Source: Bacillota bacterium (GTDB taxonomy: Bacteria > Bacillota > Clostridia > Oscillospirales > Ruminococcaceae). Taken from it: a DNA stretch of 64,000 bases. The stretch spans positions 9,499-73,498 of the forward strand of contig JAEZCT010000019.1 in the NCBI GenBank assembly GCA_023433405.1, in the 5' to 3' direction. A program made the position numbers and the translations under genes. The notes below the pieces were generated by a model, which saw only the letters and a list, made by a program, of their open reading frames with translations, searched no databases and was not told where the DNA came from. The stretch's first letter is position 1. Each line of letters opens with the position of its first letter. Below are positions 32,461 to 40,015 of the stretch, in pieces.

Positions 32461-33687
32461 CTATAAAACCTGAAAGGTGTAAAATTTTAGGTACGCGGTT
32501 TCGGGCACGTTCCACAGTACCGGATGATCGGGCGACTGAGCGCGCGCCTCAATCTGCCGAAGCTGCACTCCGGCATCCGATGCCGCCTCACCCAGCATTC
32601 CGCGGAACAGGTCGTCCGTCAGGAAATGCGAGCAGGAGCAGGTAGCCAGGATGCCCCCGCCTGCCAGCAGCTTCATCGCCCGCAGGTTAATCTCCTTATA
32701 GCCCCGCATTGCGTTGGCGGCTGTCTTGCGCGATTTTGTAAACGCAGGCGGGTCAAGGATAATCAGGTCATAGAGCCGTTCCGCGCCGTTAACCAGCGTG
32801 GGCAGCAGGTCGAATACATTTGCGGCGGTAAACTCCATGCGCCCCTCCAGACCATTTTTTATCGCGTTGCGCCGAGCCATCTCCACCGCCTCTGCGGAGA
32901 TATCCACCGCCGTCACCCGTTCTGCGCCCGCAAATGCGGCGTTAAGGGCAAACGAGCCGGTGTGGGTAAAGCAATCGAGCACCCTTCTGCCGGGCGCAAG
33001 CCGCTGTATGGCTAAACGGTTGTATTTTTGGTCAAGAAAGAACCCGGTCTTTTGACCGTTTTCAATATCCACATCATACAAAATGCCGTTTTCCCGGATG
33101 GTGACGGTGGTTGCGGCGGGTTCCGCCACAGCTGCAAGGGGATAAAAGCCCTTGCCCTCCTCCATCCCCTCCCGACCGCGAATGGCGACATCGTTTCTCT
33201 CAAATACACCGTCTATTGCCGCACCGTCACGCGCCATGATTTCCCGCAGCGCGGCAAACAGCATTCCCTTATGGCGCTCGGTACCCAAGGATAGGGTTTG
33301 CGCCACGAGAATATTCTCAAACCGGTCAATGGTCAGACCGGGTAAAAAATCCGCCTCCCCAAATACAATCCGGCAGCAGGAGATATCCTTCCCCATCACG
33401 GCCTTGCGGTAATCCCACGCGTTTTGCAGCCTTCGCTTGAAGAATGCCTCATCCACCGTCTCGGTGCCATGGGCAAGCACCCGCAGGCGTATTTTAGAGC
33501 AGTCGTTAATAAACCCCTTGCCCAAGATAACCCCCCGCAGGTTAACAAGCGTGATTATGTCGCCGTTTTTGTACTCTCCGTCAATCCGCATTACCTCGGT
33601 ATCGTATACCCAAGGATGCCCCGCATGAAGCGATTGCTCCGCTCTTTTTGAAATTGTAGCCGTAGTTTGCCCGAATGGTTTGGTCAT
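32461..33687 (-). CDS. Class I SAM-dependent rRNA methyltransferase, RlmI-like
   Basis: About 408 aa. An N-terminal PUA domain (HPWVYDTEVMRIDGEYKNGD) is followed by an RlmI-type middle region and a Rossmann methyltransferase: VLDCFTHTGSFALNAAFAG, AVDISAEAVEMARRN and the catalytic LIILDPPAFTKSRK. RlmI makes m5C in 23S rRNA; the exact target here is inferred. I start at ATG 33687 with AAGGAAG upstream; the extra 13 codons in the open frame lack a start signal. Confidence 0.9.
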   Translation of the reverse strand: MTKPFGQTTATISKRAEQSLHAGHPWVYDTEVMRIDGEYKNGDIITLVNLRGVILGKGFINDCSKIRLRVLAHGTETVDEAFFKRRLQNAWDYRKAVMGKDISCCRIVFGEADFLPGLTIDRFENILVAQTLSLGTERHKGMLFAALREIMARDGAAIDGVFERNDVAIRGREGMEEGKGFYPLAAVAEPAATTVTIRENGILYDVDIENGQKTGFFLDQKYNRLAIQRLAPGRRVLDCFTHTGSFALNAAFAGAERVTAVDISAEAVEMARRNAIKNGLEGRMEFTAANVFDLLPTLVNGAERLYDLIILDPPAFTKSRKTAANAMRGYKEINLRAMKLLAGGGILATCSCSHFLTDDLFRGMLGEAASDAGVQLRQIEARAQSPDHPVLWNVPETAYLKFYTFQVL

Positions 33688-33973
33688 GCTATACTTCCTT
33701 TTCTTGATAATGCCAAGCTTATACAAACCGCCATTATCCTTAAGTTAACGCTTAAACGCCCCGGCCGCGCGATAAGTATGAGTATATTATACCAAAACAA
33801 CAGTCACAATACCAGTTATGGCTTAAACGGGTGAGGCAGTCTCCAGCTTTTTTTTGCGACGCTGTGTTTATATTTTAATATAAATAATAAGAAATAAACT
33901 AAGACAATATCACAAGGCAAGCCGCCCGGAAACCCCCGGAATTTTAGCGCAATGACAAATCTTTCACGGATAT

Positions 33974-34002
33974 TTGACAACACTTTTTAAAGTACTTATA
34001 AT
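33974..34002 (+). promoter_or_regulatory. Perfect consensus promoter upstream of the chemoreceptor gene
   Basis: TTGACA (33974-33979), 17-bp spacer, TATAAT (33997-34002). It lies about 310 bp before the start codon, leaving a leader of about 300 nt. Confidence 0.85.
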
Positions 34003-34107
34003 AGTAATCAGCCCAGATATTCTAACAGGATTCTAACAAAGCCTGCTATCTGCCCAAAACAGCTGTGTTAATTTGTTTGAAAATTTGTATTGATATAAAT
34101 AAATATA

Positions 34108-34182
34108 ATTGTGACGGAACAGACAACGGCGTCGGCGACGCACCGTGTATAGGGTGCATTGCAAACCCGTTTTTTTATATTA
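34108..34182 (+). other. Structured part of the chemoreceptor leader
   Basis: GCGTCGGCGACGC can form a hairpin, next to GCACC-GTGTATAG-GGTGC, and ACGG before them can close with CCGT just before a T7 run. The arrangement resembles a multi-branched element ending in a terminator. No known riboswitch core was recognised. The rest of 33727-34310 is A+T-rich without coding signs. Confidence 0.3.
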
Positions 34183-34310
34183 TGCCTGTTTTTCTAAAAT
34201 CACGCCAAGCCATACGACGTTTTTTCTATGCAGCAGACGCGTTGCTCTCCCGCTTGAAAGACTCATACCCAACCAGTCTCTCTTGCAATAATAACTAGGA
34301 GGTGCAGCCG

Positions 34311-36005
34311 ATGACACCCGGTCACACAAAACGCTCGACCCTCAGTAAAAGGCTGAAACGGTACGCCATATTAACCGCTTTTGCAACCACACTTTTGTTT
34401 GCGCTGGCATTTGGTTCTTTTGTACTGTTGGGCAGGCTCGAAATCGAGCTGCCTGTACCGGTGATTGCCATTTTTATGTGGTTGGCATGGGCGTTTCTGT
34501 TTTGGCTGCTCACCCGCCGGTTTATTCGCCCGCTGTATACGGCCTACGACAGGGTTTCTGCGTCGGCATATGAGCTTGCCGCAGGGAACCTGGACGGTGC
34601 CGGGGACCAAGCACAGCAAAAGGAGCTTTCGGAGCTTTCCGAAAGCCTTACGGTACTGGGCAGCCGTCTGGGCGGCTACATACAGGACATCTCTGTCGTG
34701 CTCTCCCGCCTTTCCTCCGGTGACATGATGGTCTCTTTGAACTCCGACGAGCGGTATGACGGCGATTTTACCCCCATTCGCAATGCGCTCAAAAAGATTA
34801 TCCTTTCTCTCAACCAAACATTCACGCAAATAAATGTATTGGTGGAGGAGCTGACCAGCGCGGCCGGAAAGCTTGCCCAGAGCGCCGGAACCCTCGCAAA
34901 AGGCTCCGCCAGCCAGTCGGCGGATATTGCCTCACTGACTCAGGTGGTGTCGGAGATTGACCGCCACACGGCGCTCACCGCAGAAAGTGCAAGGCACGCT
35001 GCCCAAGGCGCGCTGACCGCCAAGGAAAAAACCGCCGCGGGCGACGGATACATGCGCGAGCTTTTGACCGCAATGGACGAAATTGCAGCGGCATCGGACG
35101 ATATCTCATCCATCATCAAGCTCATTGACAGCATCGCGTTTCAGACAAACGTGCTTGCTCTCAACGCCTCGGTAGAGGCGGCGCGGGCAGGCGGCGCGGG
35201 CAAGGGCTTTGCGGTTGTGGCGGGTGAGGTGAAGAACCTGGCATTAAAAAGCGCGGAGGCCGCGAAGCGTACGGGTGCGCTGATTCAAACCTGCACCCAA
35301 AAGATTCGGGACGGTGCCGGGATTGCCGCGCACACCGCCGCGGTATTTGAGGATATCCGCGCGGCGGTGGACTCCACCTCCGCGCTCAGCGAGCAGATTG
35401 CGGCGCTTTCCCAAACTCAGGCAGAGGGCATTCGCAGTACCTCGGTGCTGATTACTGACATCTCGCAGGTGGTGGAATCCAACGCCGCCAATGCCCAAGA
35501 GACCTCCGCCGTCAGCGAGCTGCTCAATAATCAGGCCGGCTCACTAAAAGAGCTGCTCAGCCGGTTCCGCTTACATTCCGGCGGCGCACAGAACACCGTT
35601 AGCCTCTCTCATATTGACTCGCTTGCCCATTCGCTGATGGACAAGCTCCGGGCGGGCATAAAAAGCACCTCGCGAGACGGCTACGACCAGCTGATGAAGC
35701 GGCTGGTAGACACGGCGCCAAACGTGGAATGTGTGTACATCATCGGCATGGACGGCGTGCAGGTGAGCCACACCGTCATGGGTGCTTCGGCCTCACGTTC
35801 ACTCAGCGAGGATTTTACCCCCGCACAGCCCGGCGATAATCACTTGACCAAGAAGTATTTTAAGAAGGCCTTGCAGCAAAGCGGCGGCGTATACCGCACG
35901 CAGGAGTATGTTTCCGGTGCCACTGGCGGCCTGTGCCGTACCTACGCGAGTGTCTGCGCTGCCGAGCGGGGCAGCGAGGTTGTGTGTGTGGATATGCTGA
36001 TATAG
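34311..36005 (+). CDS. Methyl-accepting chemotaxis-like receptor with C-terminal sensory extension
   Basis: About 564 aa. Two membrane helices (about residues 16-44 and 49-71) are joined by only a few residues, so there is no extracellular ligand domain. HAMP (about 72-130), then the MA signalling domain with the conserved tip SIAFQTNVLALNASVEAARA and GKGFAVVAGEVKNLA. After it comes a domain of about 130 residues (LMKRLVDTAPNVECVYIIGM, KKYFKKALQQSGGVYRTQEY) that looks Cache/PAS-like and probably senses inside the cell. ATG 34311 has AGGAGGTG at the right distance; the GTG nine bases earlier is part of that site. Confidence 0.87.
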   Translation: MTPGHTKRSTLSKRLKRYAILTAFATTLLFALAFGSFVLLGRLEIELPVPVIAIFMWLAWAFLFWLLTRRFIRPLYTAYDRVSASAYELAAGNLDGAGDQAQQKELSELSESLTVLGSRLGGYIQDISVVLSRLSSGDMMVSLNSDERYDGDFTPIRNALKKIILSLNQTFTQINVLVEELTSAAGKLAQSAGTLAKGSASQSADIASLTQVVSEIDRHTALTAESARHAAQGALTAKEKTAAGDGYMRELLTAMDEIAAASDDISSIIKLIDSIAFQTNVLALNASVEAARAGGAGKGFAVVAGEVKNLALKSAEAAKRTGALIQTCTQKIRDGAGIAAHTAAVFEDIRAAVDSTSALSEQIAALSQTQAEGIRSTSVLITDISQVVESNAANAQETSAVSELLNNQAGSLKELLSRFRLHSGGAQNTVSLSHIDSLAHSLMDKLRAGIKSTSRDGYDQLMKRLVDTAPNVECVYIIGMDGVQVSHTVMGASASRSLSEDFTPAQPGDNHLTKKYFKKALQQSGGVYRTQEYVSGATGGLCRTYASVCAAERGSEVVCVDMLI

Positions 36006-36112
36006 CAAACTGTACGTCGGTGCGATAGGCGTATCTTACTAATCCCGTTTTATCACGAAGCTGGTATTGTCCGGCGCATATATTCATTAACATCTATATT
36101 AACCTCAGCCAT

Positions 36113-36158
36113 GAAAAGCAGACCTGTACCGCCTTAAACCGGGTACAGGTCTGCTTTT
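36113..36158. terminator. Bidirectional intrinsic terminator
   Basis: GAAAAGCAGACCTGTACC (36113-36130) pairs with GGTACAGGTCTGCTTTTTG. It separates the chemoreceptor from the convergent minus-strand gene. Confidence 0.88.
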
Positions 36159-36188
36159 TGGTTTCTCGCAAGTCCCCGCAAATGCGGC

Positions 36189-37160
36189 TTACTTTTGCTT
36201 GCAGTTTGCGCTGCACGAGGCACAGTCGGAGGGAGAGCAGGACTGGTTCTCCTGCCCCAGACCGCTGTAACGCTGGAACACATTAAGCCGCACGGTTTTA
36301 CCGTCAAAGCGGTGCTCCTTATCGTCGGTAATTATAAGCTCCTCCGCTTCAAAGCTAATGCGCAGCGGCAGGGTAATCTTGCGGTCGTCATCGAGCGGGT
36401 CAAGCTTTTGCAGGGGGGATAACAGGTGAAACCGCCCGCTCTCCTCGGTAACGCCCACCTGATCGGATACGGTGGCAAGCTTGCGCAATGCGCCATCCTC
36501 ATAAAACCCGAGCGAGTTGTCATCCGCGTGCAGCCCGAGCGCCGCGGGGTCGAATGCAGTTAACGGGCCAAGGTCGGTCATCAGCAGTACCGGCTCGGCT
36601 GGCTCCAGGGTTTTAAGCTTACCGCTTTCGTACAGCGAAAAACCGATTCTGACGGGAATTTCCCCCATGGGTGACTCAATGGTGATAATCTCGCCCGGGA
36701 ACAGGGTGAGGCTTTTGAGCGCGCCGCTCTCATAAAAATGCAAGCCCACAATCTTTGCGCGGAAGGCTGCAAAATCAAACTCAAAGCCAAAGGGTATGGC
36801 AATCCCCTTTTCCTCATCCTCCGACCAATAGCCGCTCAGCTTACCGTTTAGGGGGAATACCCGCTTGAGCTTGCCGCTCTCGTAAAAGGTTAACAGTTCC
36901 GCCGGAAATTCTCCCATGGGGGTCTCCACCTCGGTCTGCTCCTCCAGCGATACGCTTTTTAGTATCCCCGATGGATAAAACGACACCGACTTATTGTACT
37001 TGCGGCGTACATTCTCCTCCCCGTAAAGCGGCACCAATACACCGCACTCGGTGGGAATGCTGTTCTTTTTACCCAAAATGCAATCCTTCAGCGTTCCGTT
37101 TTCATAATAGTTTTCACGCTCGATACCCTCCAGCGCGAGCTCGCGTGCTGTAATCGTCAT
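36189..37160 (-). CDS. Repeat protein (YESG-x-LK units) with four-cysteine C-terminal tail
   Basis: About 323 aa, cytoplasmic. I start at ATG 37160 because the longer open frame adds 49 residues without coding character. The sequence is built of short beta-like repeats with core F/Y-Y-E/P-S/D-G-x-L-K (FYPSGILKSV, FYESGKLKRV, FYESGALKSL, LYESGKLKTL, FYEDGALRKL), resembling MORN/YwqK-type repeats, alternating with PMGE(F/I)P loops. It ends in a Cys-rich tail CSPSDCASCSANCKQK that could bind a metal or cluster. Function unknown. It is downstream of the anfO-like gene on the same strand with a 216-bp gap. Confidence 0.7.
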   Translation of the reverse strand: MTITARELALEGIERENYYENGTLKDCILGKKNSIPTECGVLVPLYGEENVRRKYNKSVSFYPSGILKSVSLEEQTEVETPMGEFPAELLTFYESGKLKRVFPLNGKLSGYWSEDEEKGIAIPFGFEFDFAAFRAKIVGLHFYESGALKSLTLFPGEIITIESPMGEIPVRIGFSLYESGKLKTLEPAEPVLLMTDLGPLTAFDPAALGLHADDNSLGFYEDGALRKLATVSDQVGVTEESGRFHLLSPLQKLDPLDDDRKITLPLRISFEAEELIITDDKEHRFDGKTVRLNVFQRYSGLGQENQSCSPSDCASCSANCKQK

Positions 37161-37376
37161 GGTCTTGTTTCCCTGCCTTTCCGGCGCTTGGCGCCACACA
37201 CTGCTGCGGCTGTTTTTTGCCGCCCGACACCCAACCGCATGGCGGATTATGTCTTGTAAGCTGCGTCCCCTATTCCTATCATAAAGCCAGTAAAAATCGT
37301 GGTGCAAAGCGACGGCACTTTTGGTTTTATAACGGGGGCAGTATAAACCATATGTATTGCATTTAGGGCATTATAC

Positions 37377-37994
37377 TCAAACAGAGCACTTCTTGGCAAT
37401 CAGGGCGCGGAGATGACCGTCTGACTGTGTGGTTTCAATCGTAATGCCGCCTTCGTTCTCCAGCCACGGGGGCAGATGGTGGCAGATGAGCTCCAGTGTG
37501 AGAAACGGCGTGCTCTCAAAAAAAGGACGCATCGCCTTCTTAGAGGATATCTCCGGGTTTTCCTTTTGCAGCGCGATCAAATCCAGGCGGTAAACGCCGG
37601 GGGTGCCGGTCTCCACAGGGTAGGGCATAACCTGCTCTGTTTCGGTCTTCCTCCGCTCGTCCTCCGCAAGATCCTCCGCCACACCGTTAAGCTCGGCGTC
37701 GCTGAGCTCGGACAGCTCAAAAATCGCAAAGCCCATCCGGTCGAATATGCCGTAGGCTAACCCAATCATACTGCTGCCCGCAAGTACCTTGCACCCTTCC
37801 GCCGCCTCCGCAAGCTCCTTTGCCTTCTGCCTCACCGCCGCCGGGGTATCGAGCGGGTATAGGGACAGGGCAACCTGCCGGACTGCCGACCACCTGCCGT
37901 CCTCCTTCTCATACACCTTCACCCTGCACACCTTTTCAAATTCCGCCAGGTGTTCGAGCGCGTCGGTCAGTACGGCAATCTGAAGATTCACCAT
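37377..37994 (-). CDS. anfO: AnfO-like protein (iron-only nitrogenase-associated)
   Basis: A 205-aa protein. It begins MVNLQIAVLTDALEHLAEFE, followed by KVCRVKVYEKEDGRWSAVRQ, CKVLAGSSMIGLAYGIFDRM, GVYRLDLIALQKENPEISSK and HHLPPWLENEGG, matching my memory of the AnfO family, which is known from genomes with Fe-only nitrogenase and normally lies just after anfHDGK. Function is not established. ATG 37994 has AAAGGA upstream; 73 more in-frame codons exist but contain a good promoter (38170-38197). It is divergent from nifH and 36 kb from anfHD in this window. Assignment is from recall, not a search. Confidence 0.72.
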   Translation of the reverse strand: MVNLQIAVLTDALEHLAEFEKVCRVKVYEKEDGRWSAVRQVALSLYPLDTPAAVRQKAKELAEAAEGCKVLAGSSMIGLAYGIFDRMGFAIFELSELSDAELNGVAEDLAEDERRKTETEQVMPYPVETGTPGVYRLDLIALQKENPEISSKKAMRPFFESTPFLTLELICHHLPPWLENEGGITIETTQSDGHLRALIAKKCSV

Positions 37995-38169
37995 ATCCGT
38001 CACGTCCTTTCCAGGCTCCCGACCCAAAGCGGGGTTAGAAGCCGCATTCAAAATAATTATACTGTCGTGTAAGGCGTATGCTTGCCCTGCAACTGCCTTT
38101 AAGACCTTATTAATAAAGCGCGGGGCACAGGAGACCGCAGCCCCTATGCCCCGTTGCATATATGATTCC

Positions 38170-38197
38170 ATTATATTGCTTTTGCCCTCTCCGTCAA
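38170..38197 (-). promoter_or_regulatory. Promoter of the anfO-like gene
   Basis: On the minus strand TTGACG (38197-38192) and TATAAT (38175-38170) are spaced by 16 bp. The start would be near 38163, giving a leader of about 170 nt. Confidence 0.6.
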
Positions 38198-38271
38198 GCG
38201 CCAAATAAAACAATGTTGGTTTTGCACAGTTTAGGTCGTTAATTTGCTGCCTACTTTTACAATTGCGTGTA

Positions 38272-38300
38272 TTGTGAATCTGCCCGGAAATCCATATACT
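38272..38300 (+). promoter_or_regulatory. Promoter of nifH
   Basis: TTGTGA (38272-38277) and TATACT (38295-38300), 17-bp spacer, start near 38307. No sigma-54 -24/-12 (TGGCAC-N5-TTGC) element is visible, so activation is likely not NifA-type. Confidence 0.65.
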
Positions 38301-38326
38301 TGGGACATAGATTTTTTCCGACGGTA

Positions 38327-38380
38327 AGACAAAGGGGTCTTGAACAGCGCAACGGTGCGTTTGTTCAAGGCTCTTTTTTC
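38327..38380 (+). promoter_or_regulatory. ANTAR-type antiterminator target and intrinsic terminator in the nifH leader
   Basis: Hairpin 1: AGAC (38327-38330), loop AAAGGG, GTCT (38337-38340). Hairpin 2: AGCGC (38346-38350), loop AACGGT (38351-38356), GCGTT (38357-38361). Both loops are six bases with A first and G fourth, the known recognition rule of ANTAR-domain RNA-binding antiterminators (EutV, NasR, NitR). Around hairpin 2 lies an intrinsic terminator: CTTGAACA (38339-38346) pairs with TGTTCAAG (38362-38369), followed by GCTC and T6 (to 38379). The base of that terminator overlaps the 3' strand of hairpin 1. It lies between the promoter and nifH, so default termination and factor-dependent read-through are predicted. 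Confidence 0.75.
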
Positions 38381-38409
38381 AATTACCCGCAAAAATGGAG
38401 GTAAGATGT

Positions 38410-39231
38410 ATGAGACAGGTAGCAATTTACGGCAAAGGCGGCATCGGCAAATCCACCACTACGCAGAACCTTACGGCAGGCCTTGGTGAAAAGGGCAAGC
38501 ACATTATGATTGTAGGCTGTGACCCTAAGGCGGATTCTACCCGTCTGATTCTCGGAGGTCTCGCACAGCAGACGGTACTCGACACCCTTCGCGAGGAGGG
38601 CGAGGATATTGACCTCGACCTCGTACTGAAAAACGGCTACGCTGGCATCCGCTGCGTGGAGTCCGGCGGACCGGAGCCCGGCGTTGGCTGCGCGGGACGC
38701 GGCATTATTACCTCAATCGGATTGCTCGAGCGTCTTGGCGCATACACCGAGGACCTTGACTATGTATTCTACGACGTTCTGGGCGACGTTGTGTGCGGCG
38801 GCTTCGCAATGCCTATCCGCGAAGGGAAGGCGCAGGAGATTTACATCGTGGCCTCCGGCGAGATGATGGCGCTGTACGCGGCCAACAACATCTCGAAGGG
38901 CATTCAAAAGTATGCAAGCACCGGCGGCGTTCGGTTGGGCGGCATCATCTGCAACAGCCGCAAGGTTGACGGCGAGGCCGACCTGGTTTCCGCATTCGCA
39001 AAAGAGCTTGGCTCCCAGATGATTCACTTCGTTCCCCGCGACAACATGGTGCAGCGCGCAGAAATTAACAGAAAAACCGTCATCGATTTCGACCCCTCCT
39101 GCGGTCAGGCGGACGAATACCGCGCACTCGCTTCCAAAATTGACGGCAACGACATGTTTGTCATACCAAAGCCCCTCAAGCAGGAGCGTCTGGAAGAGAT
39201 CCTGATGGAGCACGGCATCCTGGACATATAA
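38410..39231 (+). CDS. nifH: Molybdenum nitrogenase Fe protein NifH
   Basis: A 273-aa ATP-dependent reductant of NifDK. P-loop GKGGIGKST (8-16), cluster ligands Cys94 (VGCAGRG) and Cys129 (VVCGG), Arg97 at the ADP-ribosylation position. The lack of the insertion LRQDGAEKVTNDKV seen in the first Fe protein, and REEGEDIDLDLVLKNGYAGI in its place, fit clostridial NifH. ATG 38410 has GGAGGT upstream (an in-frame ATG 15 nt earlier overlaps that site). It heads the operon nifH-I1-I2-D-K. Confidence 0.95.
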   Translation: MRQVAIYGKGGIGKSTTTQNLTAGLGEKGKHIMIVGCDPKADSTRLILGGLAQQTVLDTLREEGEDIDLDLVLKNGYAGIRCVESGGPEPGVGCAGRGIITSIGLLERLGAYTEDLDYVFYDVLGDVVCGGFAMPIREGKAQEIYIVASGEMMALYAANNISKGIQKYASTGGVRLGGIICNSRKVDGEADLVSAFAKELGSQMIHFVPRDNMVQRAEINRKTVIDFDPSCGQADEYRALASKIDGNDMFVIPKPLKQERLEEILMEHGILDI

Positions 39232-39269
39232 AAATTTAAGCCTTTGATTTTTGAAAGGAGCACAATCAT

Positions 39270-39596
39270 ATGTTACTGGTTAGAGCGATTATTCGCCCAG
39301 AGAAAACCGGCATTGTACTCTCGGAGCTTTTGGCGGCGGGCTTTCCCGCTGTTACGAAAATGGACGTATATGGACGCGGCAAGCAAAAGGGCATTACCGT
39401 TGGCGAGGTTCATTACGATGAAATCCCCAAGGAGATGCTGCTTATCGTGGTAAAGGACGAGGATAAGGACGATGTGGTGAAGGTGATTATGCGCAATGCA
39501 AGAACCGGCGCAAACGGCACCTTTGGTGACGGCAGAATCTTCATCAGCCCCGTGGAGGAGGCTTATACCATCAGCACCGGCAAAGCAGGGTTATAA
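39270..39596 (+). CDS. nifI1: NifI1, PII-family regulator of the Mo nitrogenase
   Basis: A 108-aa PII protein: MLLVRAIIRPEKTGIVLSEL, T-loop YGRGKQKGITVGEVHYDEIP, VVKDEDKDDVVKVIM and FGDGRIFISPVEEAYTIS. It lies between nifH (38 nt) and nifI2 (18 nt), the canonical place. With NifI2 it should inhibit NifDK at low 2-oxoglutarate. It differs from the anf-linked paralogue mainly around residues 80-95. Confidence 0.93.
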   Translation: MLLVRAIIRPEKTGIVLSELLAAGFPAVTKMDVYGRGKQKGITVGEVHYDEIPKEMLLIVVKDEDKDDVVKVIMRNARTGANGTFGDGRIFISPVEEAYTISTGKAGL

Positions 39597-39614
39597 GAAA
39601 GGAGGCTCATCATT

Positions 39615-40001
39615 ATGAAAGAGGTCATGGCTTTTATACGCCTTAACATGGTTAACCCCACCAAAGAGGCGCTTGCCAAGGAAGGCTTCCCCTCCTTTTC
39701 CTGCCGCAAATGCTTAGGCCGAGGCAAAAAAGGCATTGATCCCGCCTTATTCCAGGCGGTTGTGGCGTCAGGCGAGCTGCCCTTATCTCCGGTGGGCGAG
39801 CACCTGACCGAAACGGCACGGCTTATCCCCAAGCGCTTCTTTACCCTGATTGTGGACGACGACCGTGTGGATGATGCCGTTAGGGTCATCATCGGCGTCA
39901 ACCAGACCGGAAACCCCGGCGACGGAAAGATCTTTGTGATTCCCATTGCCGAAACCTATAAGATCAGAACCGGCGAAAACTCGACCGATAAGGTCAATTA
40001 A
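39615..40001 (+). CDS. nifI2: NifI2, PII-family regulator of the Mo nitrogenase
   Basis: A 128-aa PII protein: MKEVMAFIRLNMVNPTKEAL, extended T-loop LGRGKKGIDPALFQAVVASG (longer and more variable than in GlnB, a NifI2 trait), LIPKRFFTLIVDDDRVDDAV and the GDGKIFVIPIAETYKIRTGE end. 14 nt separate it from nifD. It is expected to form a hetero-oligomer with NifI1. Confidence 0.92.
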   Translation: MKEVMAFIRLNMVNPTKEALAKEGFPSFSCRKCLGRGKKGIDPALFQAVVASGELPLSPVGEHLTETARLIPKRFFTLIVDDDRVDDAVRVIIGVNQTGNPGDGKIFVIPIAETYKIRTGENSTDKVN

Positions 40002-40015
40002 GGAGGTGTCACACT

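Noticed and set aside
33941..34310. c-di-GMP riboswitch upstream of the chemoreceptor and a 77-codon ORF at 34065-34298
   Set aside because: The GEMM aptamer sequence is not present and the ORF has no start signal or protein-like composition.
37161..37307. N-terminal extension of the Cys-tailed repeat protein
   Set aside because: The 49 residues have no coding pattern and no start signal; ATG 37160 begins the repeat-like sequence.
37995..38213. N-terminal extension of the anfO-like protein
   Set aside because: The region contains a TTGACG-N16-TATAAT promoter on the same strand and the family N-terminus begins at 37994.
38221..38409. Sigma-54 (-24/-12) promoter for nifH
   Set aside because: No TGGCAC-N5-TTGC match was found; a sigma-A-like promoter is present instead.
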